A DNA stretch of 64,000 nucleotides, from contig NZ_JAPEMT010000004.1 of NCBI RefSeq assembly GCF_026342435.1, forward strand, positions 124,001 through 188,000. The letters run 5' to 3'. This stretch comes from Streptomyces sp. NBC_00237. Its GTDB lineage: Bacteria; Actinomycetota; Actinomycetes; Streptomycetales; Streptomycetaceae. The position numbers and the translations under genes were made by a program. Shown one piece after another: positions 56,877-64,000 of the stretch; positions within the stretch are counted from its first letter, which is position 1, and each line of letters opens with the position of its first letter. The notes beneath the pieces were generated by a model. The model saw only the letters and a list, made by a program, of their open reading frames with translations. It was not told where the DNA came from and ran no database searches.

Positions 56877-58319
56877 ATGTCCTCGCACGCCACTCCCCCA
56901 CCCACCGTCCGCCGCAAGTTCGGTGCTCTGCTGACAGCGCTGGTCGTCGGCGGCCTCGGTGCGCTCGCCACACCGGCCGCGACACCGACCGCACACGCCG
57001 CCGAGAGTGCGGCCGCGAGCACGCTCGGCGCCGCGGCGGCGCAGAGCGGCCGCTACTTCGGCACCGCCGTCGCCTCGGGCAGGCTGGGCGACTCGACGTA
57101 CGCGTCGATCGCGAACCGCGAGTTCACCTCGGTGACGGCCGAGAACGAGATGAAGATCGACGCCACCGAGCCCCAGCGGGGCCGGTTCGACTTCACCGCC
57201 GGTGACCGCGTCTACAACTGGGCGGTGCAGAACGGCAAGCAGGTGCGCGGCCACACCCTGGCCTGGTACTCCCAGCAGCCCGGCTGGATGCAGAGCCTCA
57301 GCGGCAGCACGCTGCGCCAGGCGATGACCGGCCACATCAACGGCGTGATGACCCACTACAAGGGCAAGATCCCCCAGTGGGACGTCGTGAACGAGGCGTT
57401 CGAGGACGGCAGTTCGGGCGCCCGGCGCGACTCCAACCTCCAGCGCACCGGCAACGACTGGATCGAGGTCGCCTTCCGCACCGCGCGCGCCGCCGACCCG
57501 GCCGCCAAGCTCTGCTACAACGACTACAACGTCGAGAACTGGACCTGGGCCAAGACCCAGGCCATGTACGCCATGGTCCGGGACTTCAAGCAGCGCGGCG
57601 TGCCGATCGACTGCGTCGGTTTCCAGTCGCACTTCAACAGCGGCAGCCCCTACCACAGCAACTTCCGCACCACCTTGCAGAACTTCGCCGCCCTCGGCGT
57701 CGACGTGGCGGTCACCGAACTCGACATCCAGGGCGCTCCGGCCTCGACCTACGCCGCCGTGACCAACGACTGCCTGGCCGTCGCGCGCTGCCTCGGCATC
57801 ACCGTCTGGGGTGTGCGCGACACCGACTCCTGGCGACCGGAGCACTCACCGCTGTTGTTCAACGGTGACGGCAGCAAGAAGGCCGCCTACTCCGCCGTCC
57901 TCAACGCACTCAACGCCGCCTCCCCCACCACCCCCGGGGGTTCCGGACAGATCAAGGGCGTCGCTTCGGGCCGCTGCCTGGACGTGCCAGGCGCCGGCAC
58001 CACCGACGGCACGCAGCTCCACCTGTGGGACTGCCGCAACAGCACCAACCAGCAGTGGACCCCCACCGCCGCGGGCGAGCTCAGGGTCTACGGCGACAAG
58101 TGCCTGGACGCCGCCGGTACCGGCAACGGCGCCAAGGTCCAGATCTACGGCTGCTGGGGCGGCGACAACCAGAAGTGGCGTCTGAACTCCGACGGCTCCG
58201 TCGTCGGCGTCCAGTCCGGCCTCTGCCTCGACGCCGCCGCAGGCGGGACCGCCAACGGCACCCCGATCCAGCTCTACTCCTGCTCCAACGGCAGCAACCA
58301 GCGCTGGACCCGCACCTGA
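56877..58319 (+). CDS. GH10 endo-1,4-beta-xylanase with CBM13/ricin-B domain
   Basis: 480 residues from ATG 56877 (TGGAGG at 56864-56869). Signal peptide about 1-42. GH10 barrel (45-345) with acid/base Glu173 in WDVVNEAF and nucleophile Glu281 in VTELDIQG; then a short Pro/Gly linker and a beta-trefoil with GRCLDVPG, DKCLDAAG and GLCLDAAA repeats and QxW motifs. The arrangement is that of Streptomyces xylanase A-type enzymes such as XlnA of S. lividans. Degrades the xylan backbone outside the cell. Confidence 0.95.
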   Translation: MSSHATPPPTVRRKFGALLTALVVGGLGALATPAATPTAHAAESAAASTLGAAAAQSGRYFGTAVASGRLGDSTYASIANREFTSVTAENEMKIDATEPQRGRFDFTAGDRVYNWAVQNGKQVRGHTLAWYSQQPGWMQSLSGSTLRQAMTGHINGVMTHYKGKIPQWDVVNEAFEDGSSGARRDSNLQRTGNDWIEVAFRTARAADPAAKLCYNDYNVENWTWAKTQAMYAMVRDFKQRGVPIDCVGFQSHFNSGSPYHSNFRTTLQNFAALGVDVAVTELDIQGAPASTYAAVTNDCLAVARCLGITVWGVRDTDSWRPEHSPLLFNGDGSKKAAYSAVLNALNAASPTTPGGSGQIKGVASGRCLDVPGAGTTDGTQLHLWDCRNSTNQQWTPTAAGELRVYGDKCLDAAGTGNGAKVQIYGCWGGDNQKWRLNSDGSVVGVQSGLCLDAAAGGTANGTPIQLYSCSNGSNQRWTRT

Positions 58320-58334
58320 GCGGGTCCGCATCGG

Positions 58335-58382
58335 CCGACGGCCCCTTTCCCCGGTGTGCACACCGGGGAAAGGGGCCGTCGG
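58335..58382. terminator. 48-bp perfect palindrome, bidirectional terminator
   Basis: Positions 58335-58358 and 58359-58382 are exact inverse complements with no spacer (centre TGTGCACA). It sits between the convergent GH10 and GH6 genes. Confidence 0.9.
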
Positions 58383-58401
58383 CACACCCGTCAGAACGCG
58401 G

Positions 58402-60168
58402 TCACAGTGCCGGGTGGGCGTTCTTCAGCAGCTCCTGGAACTGGGCGGAGAACCACTTCCCCGCCAGCGGGGCGTTCGGCAGTGAGCCGGACATGCTGTG
58501 CCCGTTGCGGGGGTTGCCCGTGTACGTCGGGTCGCACATCCGGTCGAAGCCCTTGCCCTCGTCGTTCGGGATCTCCTTGCTCCCGCCGTCGGACTCGCCC
58601 GGCGGCTTGGCCCACACGTACGCGTCGATTCCGGCCGCGGGCGCGGTCGTCGGGCGTTCCCCGAGTCCCGCCCCCGACTGGTTGCACCAGTTGCCGAGGT
58701 GGATGCGGCGGTCGTAGCGCCCGCCGTCGACGTAGGTGTCCACGCTCGTCTTCGGGCCGGGTCCCGCCGGCCGTGCCGTACCGCCCCAGCCGTTGCGGGA
58801 GGTGTCGATCAGCATGCCGATGTTGGGGTCGAAGCCGAGGGTGACCGCCTTGGCGCGCATGGCCTGTGCGTAGCTCAGCTCGTCGGTGTACCGGTTCCAG
58901 TCCACCCACTTGGACTGGCGGACGGAGGTTCCGTTGACGCTGTCGCCGATGGCGAAGTGGTCCTCCTTGAGGGCACTGAAGTTGGCGGTGTTCACGATGA
59001 AGCCGTGTACGTCGGCGAGGGTCGCGCCCTCGGAGGTGGCGGCCTCCTTGAACATCTCGGCGGAGGCGGTGAAGTTGTCGTCCCAGCCGAGCCAGCCGTG
59101 GTGTCCGGCGTCGACGTAGTTGTAGACGTTGGGGACGTCGCCCAGCTTGTTGAGCGCGTACCCGACGCCCTTCTGGTAGTTGCCGTTCGCCTTCATCACG
59201 TCGCAGGCGGGCGTGACGGTGGGGCGGGGGGTGGTGTTGGTGACGAGGTTGGGCAGCGAGTCGATCTCCACCATCGTGACGATGCGCAGGCCCGCGTACT
59301 TGGGGTCGGCGAGGATCGCGGCGAGCGGGTCGATGTACTCGCTCTTGTACCGGCCGATCTCGGTCGGACCGAGTTCCCCGTTGGAGGCGAGTGCGGAGCA
59401 GTCGCGGCCCGGCAGGTTGTAGACCACCAGCTGGACGGTGAGTTCGCCCGTCCCCTTCTGCTTCAGGGCCTCGTCCAGGTGGGCGCGCAGGCCCATGGTG
59501 GTGGCGCTGCCCTTGACGGCGGCGATGCGGTCCAGCCAGACGGCGGTCGGCTGGTTGGCGACGGCGGCACCGCCCGGTTCGGCGGCGGCCTTCGCGGACC
59601 ACTCCGGGTTCACGTAGGTCTTCGCGCCCGCGTACGGGTTGTCGACCCGCTTGCCGGGCGGGTCCGTGGGGCCGGGGCCCGGGTCCGTACCGCCGTTGCA
59701 GGTCACGCCGTTGAGCTTGAAGGCCGCCGGCACGGCGTTCTCGCCGCTGTTGCTCGCGTTGAAGCCGAAGGAGGCGGAGCCGCCGGTGCCGAGGTTCCCG
59801 TTGTACGAGACGTTCTGGGCGGTGACGGCCTTGCCCGTCTGGCTGACGGTGGCGTTCCAGCCCTGGGTGATCTTCTGGTCACCGGCGTAGACCCACTCCA
59901 GGGTCCACGCGGTGACCGGGGAGCCGTTGTTGGTGACGGTCACGTTCGCGCCGAAACCGCCGTTCCACTGATTCTGGATCCTGTAGTCGACGGTGCAGGC
60001 GGGCGCTGCCGCTCCCGACGCTGATCCGGCTGCCACGGCCACGGTCCCGGCCGCCATGAGCAGAGCGCAGGCCGCCGCGAGACCCGTACGACTGCGCGAG
60101 GGGGAGGCCGGGGACTTCACAGGGGAGCTCGAAGGGGAGCTCAGAGGGGAATGCAGGGGGTGATGCAT
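58402..60168 (-). CDS. GH6 cellobiohydrolase with N-terminal CBM2
   Basis: 588 residues from ATG 60166-60168 with AGGAG 8-9 nt upstream. Signal peptide about 1-54 with a long Ser/Pro-rich n-region; CBM2 (about 56-158: TVDYRIQNQWNGGFGANV, WTLEWVYAGDQKITQGWNA); Pro/Gly linker; GH6 domain (175-588) with catalytic aspartates in IVTMVEIDSLPNL and VYNYVDAGHHGWLGW, and the long exo-loops expected of a cellobiohydrolase. Cleaves cellobiose from non-reducing ends. The upstream region holds a perfect CebR/CelR palindrome. Confidence 0.95.
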   Translation of the reverse strand: MHHPLHSPLSSPSSSPVKSPASPSRSRTGLAAACALLMAAGTVAVAAGSASGAAAPACTVDYRIQNQWNGGFGANVTVTNNGSPVTAWTLEWVYAGDQKITQGWNATVSQTGKAVTAQNVSYNGNLGTGGSASFGFNASNSGENAVPAAFKLNGVTCNGGTDPGPGPTDPPGKRVDNPYAGAKTYVNPEWSAKAAAEPGGAAVANQPTAVWLDRIAAVKGSATTMGLRAHLDEALKQKGTGELTVQLVVYNLPGRDCSALASNGELGPTEIGRYKSEYIDPLAAILADPKYAGLRIVTMVEIDSLPNLVTNTTPRPTVTPACDVMKANGNYQKGVGYALNKLGDVPNVYNYVDAGHHGWLGWDDNFTASAEMFKEAATSEGATLADVHGFIVNTANFSALKEDHFAIGDSVNGTSVRQSKWVDWNRYTDELSYAQAMRAKAVTLGFDPNIGMLIDTSRNGWGGTARPAGPGPKTSVDTYVDGGRYDRRIHLGNWCNQSGAGLGERPTTAPAAGIDAYVWAKPPGESDGGSKEIPNDEGKGFDRMCDPTYTGNPRNGHSMSGSLPNAPLAGKWFSAQFQELLKNAHPAL

Positions 60169-60216
60169 GAGCGACTCCTGACAACTGAGGTGCTCCCTGA
60201 CAGGGCACCTAGTGAA

Positions 60217-60230
60217 GGGGACCGCTCCCA
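60217..60230. promoter_or_regulatory. Imperfect CebR box near the GH6 start
   Basis: GGGGACCGCTCCCA matches the CebR/CelR palindrome at 12 of 14 positions, 49 bp upstream of the GH6 start codon. Confidence 0.5.
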
Positions 60231-60360
60231 CTGGTGAGGCAGACCGTAGCGCTACGTGGCTTCAAGCAACAGACGTGTCACCAACTTTCACCGCCATATC
60301 TCTGTCGAATATCTTCGACTCTTCACTCTTCTTGACCGCGCAACTCCCCCGCCTTCACAG

Positions 60361-60374
60361 TGGGAGCGCTCCCA
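60361..60374. promoter_or_regulatory. CebR/CelR operator
   Basis: TGGGAGCGCTCCCA is an exact match to the 14-bp palindrome bound by CebR of Streptomyces and CelR of Thermobifida, LacI-family repressors released by cellobiose. About 190 bp upstream of the GH6 start. Confidence 0.85.
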
Positions 60375-60494
60375 CTGGTGCAAGGCTTGAACGCACGGCC
60401 CGATGCGGCGCCAGCACGCAACGGGCTTCGAACACCCGGAGGAGGGAGGTTCACGCGGCAGCTTCCACCGCGTCTTCCGTGCCGCTGCGGATGC

Positions 60495-61718
60495 TCAGCC
60501 CAGCAGCTCGTACGGTGTGGCCAGCGCCCGCCGCAGCACGGAACCCGCGGCCCCCCGCAGCGCGGCGGTCGCCCCCAGCTCCGAGAAGACGGCGGAGCCG
60601 GGGGCGACGAGGCCGGGGGCGAAGTCGTCCAGGCTGTCCAGGAGTACGGGCCTGAGCCATGCGGCGAGCGTCGCGAAGTGCCCGCCGAGCACCACCGCCG
60701 AAAGGTCCACGAGGCGCGCGCAGGACACCACCGCGATACCGAGACAGTGCCCCGCGTGCGCGACGGCGGCGATCGCCCGGGCGTCGCCGTTCCGCAGGGC
60801 GGTCAGCAGCACGCTCATGCGTTCCGCCGTCGTGCTGCCGCCGTCGGTGATTCCCGCCGCCGCGAGGATGGCCTCCTGGCCCGCGACGGTTTCGAGACAG
60901 CCCCGGCCCCCGCACGAGCAGCGCCGGCCGCCGGGTTCGACGACGACGTGCCCCACTTCGCCCGCGTGTCCGCCCGGACCGGAGAACAGTTCCGTCCCCA
61001 GCACGAGGCCGCCGCCGACCCCGACTTCGCCGGACACGTACAGATACGAGCCCAGCGACGCCCCACGGCCGTACCAGAGTTCGGCGAGGGCGGCGCTGTC
61101 CGCCTCGTTGGACACGGCCACGCCGAGGGGCGTCCGCGGGGCGAGGCCGGTGAGCTCGGTACTCAGATCGGCTTTCCGCCAGGCGAGGTTGGGGGCCGTC
61201 AGAACGGTCCCGCGCCCCGGGTCGACGAGACCGGGAACGGCGAGTCCGCCGCCGAGGAGGGTCATCCCCGCGTCGGCGGCCCGGGCCGAGCAGCGTGCGA
61301 CGAGTTCCGTGAGTTCCGCGAGGACGTCGCCCGGAGCACGGCCCCGGTTGGCGGCCTCGGCCACTTCGTGGAAGCGCAGCTCTCCGTGCAGGTCCACGAT
61401 TCCGGCCGCGAGGTAGTCGACGTTCACCTCGGCACCGACCGCGCCGGGCCGCGGGGCGAGGGCCAGTCCCACCCCGGGCCGCCCCCGGCCGCCGACCCGG
61501 GTCACGCCGATCTCCTCGACGAGCCCCGTTGCCAGGAGGTCCGTCACCAGGCTGGAGACCGCGGCCTTCGTGAGGCCGGTGGCCGAGGCGATGTCCGCCC
61601 GGGACGCGGGGGCGTCCGGCCCGATGTGCGCGAGCACGAGGGCGAGGTTCCTTCGCCGTACGTCGGCGACCCGGCCCGGCTCCTGCATGCGCGCCGCGCC
61701 CTCGTTCTGCTCCCGCAC
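60495..61718 (-). CDS. xylR: ROK-family xylose-responsive repressor
   Basis: 407 residues from GTG 61716-61718 (AAGGGG 5 nt upstream). ATG 61790 would place the N-terminus inside the xylA promoter and is less likely; ATG 61688 is also possible. Winged helix (about 12-75): VADVRRRNLALVL, SRADIASATGLTKAAVSSLVTDLLATGLV; then an inactive sugar-kinase fold with the ROK zinc motif CSCGGRGCLE and sugar-site GGHAGEVGH. Divergent from xylAB, whose promoter lies in the 157-bp spacer; expected to repress xylA/xylB until xylose is bound. Confidence 0.92.
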   Translation of the reverse strand: MREQNEGAARMQEPGRVADVRRRNLALVLAHIGPDAPASRADIASATGLTKAAVSSLVTDLLATGLVEEIGVTRVGGRGRPGVGLALAPRPGAVGAEVNVDYLAAGIVDLHGELRFHEVAEAANRGRAPGDVLAELTELVARCSARAADAGMTLLGGGLAVPGLVDPGRGTVLTAPNLAWRKADLSTELTGLAPRTPLGVAVSNEADSAALAELWYGRGASLGSYLYVSGEVGVGGGLVLGTELFSGPGGHAGEVGHVVVEPGGRRCSCGGRGCLETVAGQEAILAAAGITDGGSTTAERMSVLLTALRNGDARAIAAVAHAGHCLGIAVVSCARLVDLSAVVLGGHFATLAAWLRPVLLDSLDDFAPGLVAPGSAVFSELGATAALRGAAGSVLRRALATPYELLG

Positions 61719-61767
61719 GTGCGCCCCTTCGGTGGTTCTGACTGCGTCCGGCCGCGCCGGAGGATCG

Positions 61768-61795
61768 TTGACAAGTTCACCACGACCCATATAGT
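61768..61795 (+). promoter_or_regulatory. xylA promoter
   Basis: -35 TTGACA (61768-61773), 16-bp spacer and -10 TATAGT (61790-61795). The start would be near 61802, leaving a leader of about 75 nt. The AT-rich flank at 61796-61815, following the -10, is the likely XylR contact region. Confidence 0.65.
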
Positions 61796-61875
61796 TCAGG
61801 ATCAATACTAATTCTTCTTCTGCTCGGAAGTGACTCTTCCCGGGGCGGAGGGAGACCCCGGAAGAGGTGTCTGGC

Positions 61876-63063
61876 ATGACTCTGCTCCCTACCCCCGCCG
61901 ACAGGTTCACCTTCGGTCTGTGGACCGTCGGCTGGACGGGCACCGACCCGTTCGGCGCCCCGACCCGTGCCGCTCTCGACCCGGTGGAGGCCGTCCACCG
62001 GCTCGCCGGACTCGGCGCGTACGGCATCACGTTCCACGACGACGACCTGGTCCCGTTCGGGGCCTCGTCGGGCGAGCGCGAGCAGATCCTGGGCCGCTTC
62101 CGGTCCGCGCTGGCGGAGACGGGCCTCAAGGTCCCGATGGTCACCACGAACCTCTTCAGCCACCCCGTCTTCAAGGACGGCGGCTTCACCTCGAACGACC
62201 GCTCGGTGCGCCGCTTCGCCCTGGCGAAGGTGCTCCACAACATCGATCTCGCCGCCGAGTTCGGCGCCGAGACGTTCGTCATGTGGGGTGGCCGCGAGGG
62301 TTCGGAGTACGACGGCTCCAAGGACCTCGCCGCCGCGCTCGACCGTTACCGCGAGGGCGTGGACACCGCCGCCGGGTACGTCAAGGACAAGGGCTACGGA
62401 CTGCGGATCGCCCTGGAGCCGAAGCCGAACGAGCCGCGCGGCGACATCCTCCTGCCGACCGTGGGCCACGTCCTCGGGTTCATCGCGCAGCTGGAGCACG
62501 GCGACATCGTGGGCCTCAACCCGGAGACCGGGCACGAGCAGATGGCCGGGCTGAACTTCACGCACGGCATCGCGCAGGCGCTGTGGGCGGGCAAGCTGTT
62601 CCACATCGACCTCAACGGCCAGCGCGGCATCAAGTTCGACCAGGACCTCGTCTTCGGGCACGGCGACCTGACCAGCGCGTTCTTCACGGTCGACCTCCTG
62701 GAGAACGGCTTCCCGGGCGGCGGCCCCCGCTACGAGGGTCCCCGGCACTTCGACTACAAGCCCTCCCGCACCGACGGGTACGACGGCGTGTGGGAGTCCG
62801 CCCGCGCCAACATGGCCACCTACCTGCTCCTCAAGGAGCGCGCGGCGGCGTTCCGCGCCGACCCGGAGGTCCAGGAGGCGCTGCGCGCCTCGGGGGTGTA
62901 CGAGCTGTCCGAACCGACGCTGGCGGCCGGGGAGTCGGCGGCGGACCTGCTCGCCGACGCGTCCGCGTTCCAGGGGTTCGACGCGGAGAAGACCGCCGCG
63001 CACTCCTTCGCGTTCGTACGCCTCAACCAGCTGGCGATCGAGCACCTGGTCGGCGGGCGCTGA
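61876..63063 (+). CDS. xylA: Xylose isomerase
   Basis: 395 residues from ATG 61876 (GAAGAGG at 61861-61867). All catalytic residues fall at the classical Streptomyces positions: His54 (ITFHDDD), metal ligands Glu181, Glu217, His220, Asp245, Asp255 and Asp257, and Lys183 in EPKPNEPRGD. The class I enzyme converts D-xylose to D-xylulose (and glucose to fructose) with Mg or Mn/Co. Followed after 3 bp by xylB; divergent from xylR. Confidence 0.98.
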   Translation: MTLLPTPADRFTFGLWTVGWTGTDPFGAPTRAALDPVEAVHRLAGLGAYGITFHDDDLVPFGASSGEREQILGRFRSALAETGLKVPMVTTNLFSHPVFKDGGFTSNDRSVRRFALAKVLHNIDLAAEFGAETFVMWGGREGSEYDGSKDLAAALDRYREGVDTAAGYVKDKGYGLRIALEPKPNEPRGDILLPTVGHVLGFIAQLEHGDIVGLNPETGHEQMAGLNFTHGIAQALWAGKLFHIDLNGQRGIKFDQDLVFGHGDLTSAFFTVDLLENGFPGGGPRYEGPRHFDYKPSRTDGYDGVWESARANMATYLLLKERAAAFRADPEVQEALRASGVYELSEPTLAAGESAADLLADASAFQGFDAEKTAAHSFAFVRLNQLAIEHLVGGR

Positions 63064-63066
63064 CCG

Positions 63067-64000
63067 ATGGCCGCTCTCGTCGCCGGAGTCGACAGCTCCA
63101 CCCAGTCCTGCAAGGTCGTGGTCCGGGACGCCGTGACCGGTGCGCCGGTGCGCTCGGGCTCGGCCCGCCATCCCGAAGGCACCGAGGTGCATCCCGACGC
63201 GTGGTGGGACGCGCTGCGGGCCGCGATCGCGGCGGCGGGCGGCATCGACGACGTCGTCGCCGTGTCGGTGGGCGGGCAGCAGCACGGCATGGTCTGTCTC
63301 GACGAGGACGGCGCGGTCGTCCGCCCGGCGCTGCTGTGGAACGACACGCGCTCGGCCGGTGCGGCGACGTCGCTCGTCCGTGAGGCGGGCGGCGGCGACG
63401 CCGCGGTCGGGGCTCGCTGGTGGGCCGAGGCGACCGGCACCCTGCCGGTCGCCTCGGTCACCTCGGCCAAACTGCGGTGGCTGGCCGACAACGAGCCCCG
63501 GAACGCCGCGCGGACGGCCGCCGTGTGCCTTCCGCACGACTGGCTCTCGTGGCGGCTCGCGGGGCACGGCCCCGGTTCGGGCGGACTGGACGCGCTGTGG
63601 ACGGACCGTTCGGACGCCTCCGGTACGGGCTACTGGTCGCCGTCGACGGGCGAGTACCTGCCCGAGGTCCTCGTGCGCACCCTCGGGCACCTTCCCGTCC
63701 TCCCCCGCGTCCTGGGCCCGCTCGAAGCAGGGAACCGCACGCCGGGCGGCGCCCTCCTGGGTCCCGGCGCCGGGGACAACGCGGCGGCCGGGCTGGGAGT
63801 CGGCGCCTCGGTGGGTGACGTCGTCGTCTCGATCGGCACCTCCGGCACCGTGTTCGCCGTCGCCGACCGGCCGACGGCGGACCCCTCCGGGCACGTGGCG
63901 GGCTTCGCGGACGCAACCGGCCACTACCTCCCGCTCGTCTGCACCCTCAACGCCTCGCGGGTCCTCGACGCGACGGCAGCCCTGCTCGACGTCTCGCTGG
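63067..64000 (+). CDS. xylB: Xylulokinase (3' end outside window)
   Basis: 311 codons are visible from ATG 63067, 3 bp after xylA. The FGGY-kinase fold shows the ATP phosphate loop GVDSSTQSCKVV, the substrate residues QQHGMV and WNDTRS, and the catalytic aspartate motif GAGDNAAAGLGVG, then SIGTSGTVFAV. It phosphorylates D-xylulose to enter the pentose phosphate pathway. The window cuts it before the C-terminal third, so no statement is possible on that part. Confidence 0.95.
   Translation, partial: MAALVAGVDSSTQSCKVVVRDAVTGAPVRSGSARHPEGTEVHPDAWWDALRAAIAAAGGIDDVVAVSVGGQQHGMVCLDEDGAVVRPALLWNDTRSAGAATSLVREAGGGDAAVGARWWAEATGTLPVASVTSAKLRWLADNEPRNAARTAAVCLPHDWLSWRLAGHGPGSGGLDALWTDRSDASGTGYWSPSTGEYLPEVLVRTLGHLPVLPRVLGPLEAGNRTPGGALLGPGAGDNAAAGLGVGASVGDVVVSIGTSGTVFAVADRPTADPSGHVAGFADATGHYLPLVCTLNASRVLDATAALLDVSL

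Larger units (their letters stand above)
60169..60494. other. Promoter region of the GH6 gene
   Basis: 326 bp without a gene between the GH6 start and the 3' end of the ROK gene. Contains one perfect and one imperfect CebR-type box (listed separately) and an AT-richer stretch around 60280-60340 that probably holds the promoter. Confidence 0.55.

Noticed and set aside
54941..57022. A 693-codon minus-strand frame opposite GH9/GH10
   Set aside because: Antisense of well-defined glycoside hydrolases; low-complexity Gly/Arg/Val composition.
61719..61790. ATG 61790 as xylR start
   Set aside because: It would place codons over the -35/-10 of xylA and lacks a ribosome-binding site; GTG 61718 has AAGGGG.
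61777..63924. A 715-codon minus-strand frame across xylA and xylB
   Set aside because: xylA and xylB are fully supported on the plus strand with catalytic residues in place; this frame is an antisense artefact of GC-rich codon use.
1..64000. tRNA, rRNA, CRISPR array, insertion sequence
   Set aside because: No cloverleaf-like sequence, no conserved rRNA segment, no regularly spaced repeat-spacer pattern and no transposase-like frame were recognised.

Overview
The window is high-GC actinobacterial DNA and almost certainly comes from a Streptomyces chromosome. Coding frames have very high third-position GC, GTG starts and GTGA/ATGA stop-start overlaps are common, and the gene content is typical of the genus: an SsgA-like sporulation protein, a SARP/NB-ARC/TPR regulator, HemK2-CDGSH-diiron-enzyme genes, a secreted phospholipase D and a cellulase/xylanase battery. 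No rRNA, tRNA, insertion sequence, prophage core or CRISPR array was seen. It reads as an accessory arm region made of metabolic islands, each with its own regulator.

Left part (1-11 kb). The window opens inside a cytochrome P450 that is translationally coupled to a FAD oxidoreductase and a class I terpene synthase, a small terpenoid cluster. A divergent LysR regulator then controls a seven-gene aromatic-acid catabolic operon: two FAH-family hydrolases, a cyclase-family hydrolase, a flavin monooxygenase, an ACMSD-like decarboxylase and an extradiol-type VOC enzyme, followed by a DLH-like protein without its nucleophile.

11-24 kb holds a zinc alcohol dehydrogenase, a CBS-domain protein, the overlapping trio methyltransferase / CDGSH / heme-oxygenase-like diiron protein with a MerR regulator after it, a DUF6301-like/TY-Chap pair, a 53-residue carbohydrate-binding-like mini-gene, an ECF sigma factor fused to a zinc finger, two membrane helices and a proline-rich repeat tail, and an SsgA-like gene. 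MepB-like, His-rich membrane and PepSY membrane proteins follow.

24-48 kb is a run of small regulated units: an alpha/beta-hydrolase-oxidoreductase fusion behind a promoter with repeated CTAATG motifs; a secreted I36 inhibitor; two tandem membrane-anchored beta-propellers; phospholipase D convergent with a secreted HExxH protein; an ornithine-cyclodeaminase-like/GntR/proline racemase module with matched operators; an MFS exporter with twin operators; a PEP-mutase-like lyase; a YcgR/YcgQ-like permease pair; a GlxA-type AraC regulator next to cytosolic and lipoprotein isochorismatases; and several hydrolases.

48-64 kb begins with a SARP-NB-ARC-TPR regulator followed by an ECF sigma factor, then a plant-cell-wall island: GH62 arabinofuranosidase, GH9 endoglucanase, GH10 xylanase and GH6 cellobiohydrolase, ending in xylR-xylA-xylB (xylB cut by the window end). 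The enzymes release cellulose and xylan sugars outside the cell; XylA and XylB take xylose to xylulose 5-phosphate. CebR-type and TCGAAA-type palindromes sit in the promoters.

A recurring feature is perfect or near-perfect short tandem duplication, with units of 9 to 33 bp, in leaders, at start codons and inside low-complexity coding segments. Many genes end in strong inverted repeats without U-tracts, the usual Streptomyces terminator form.
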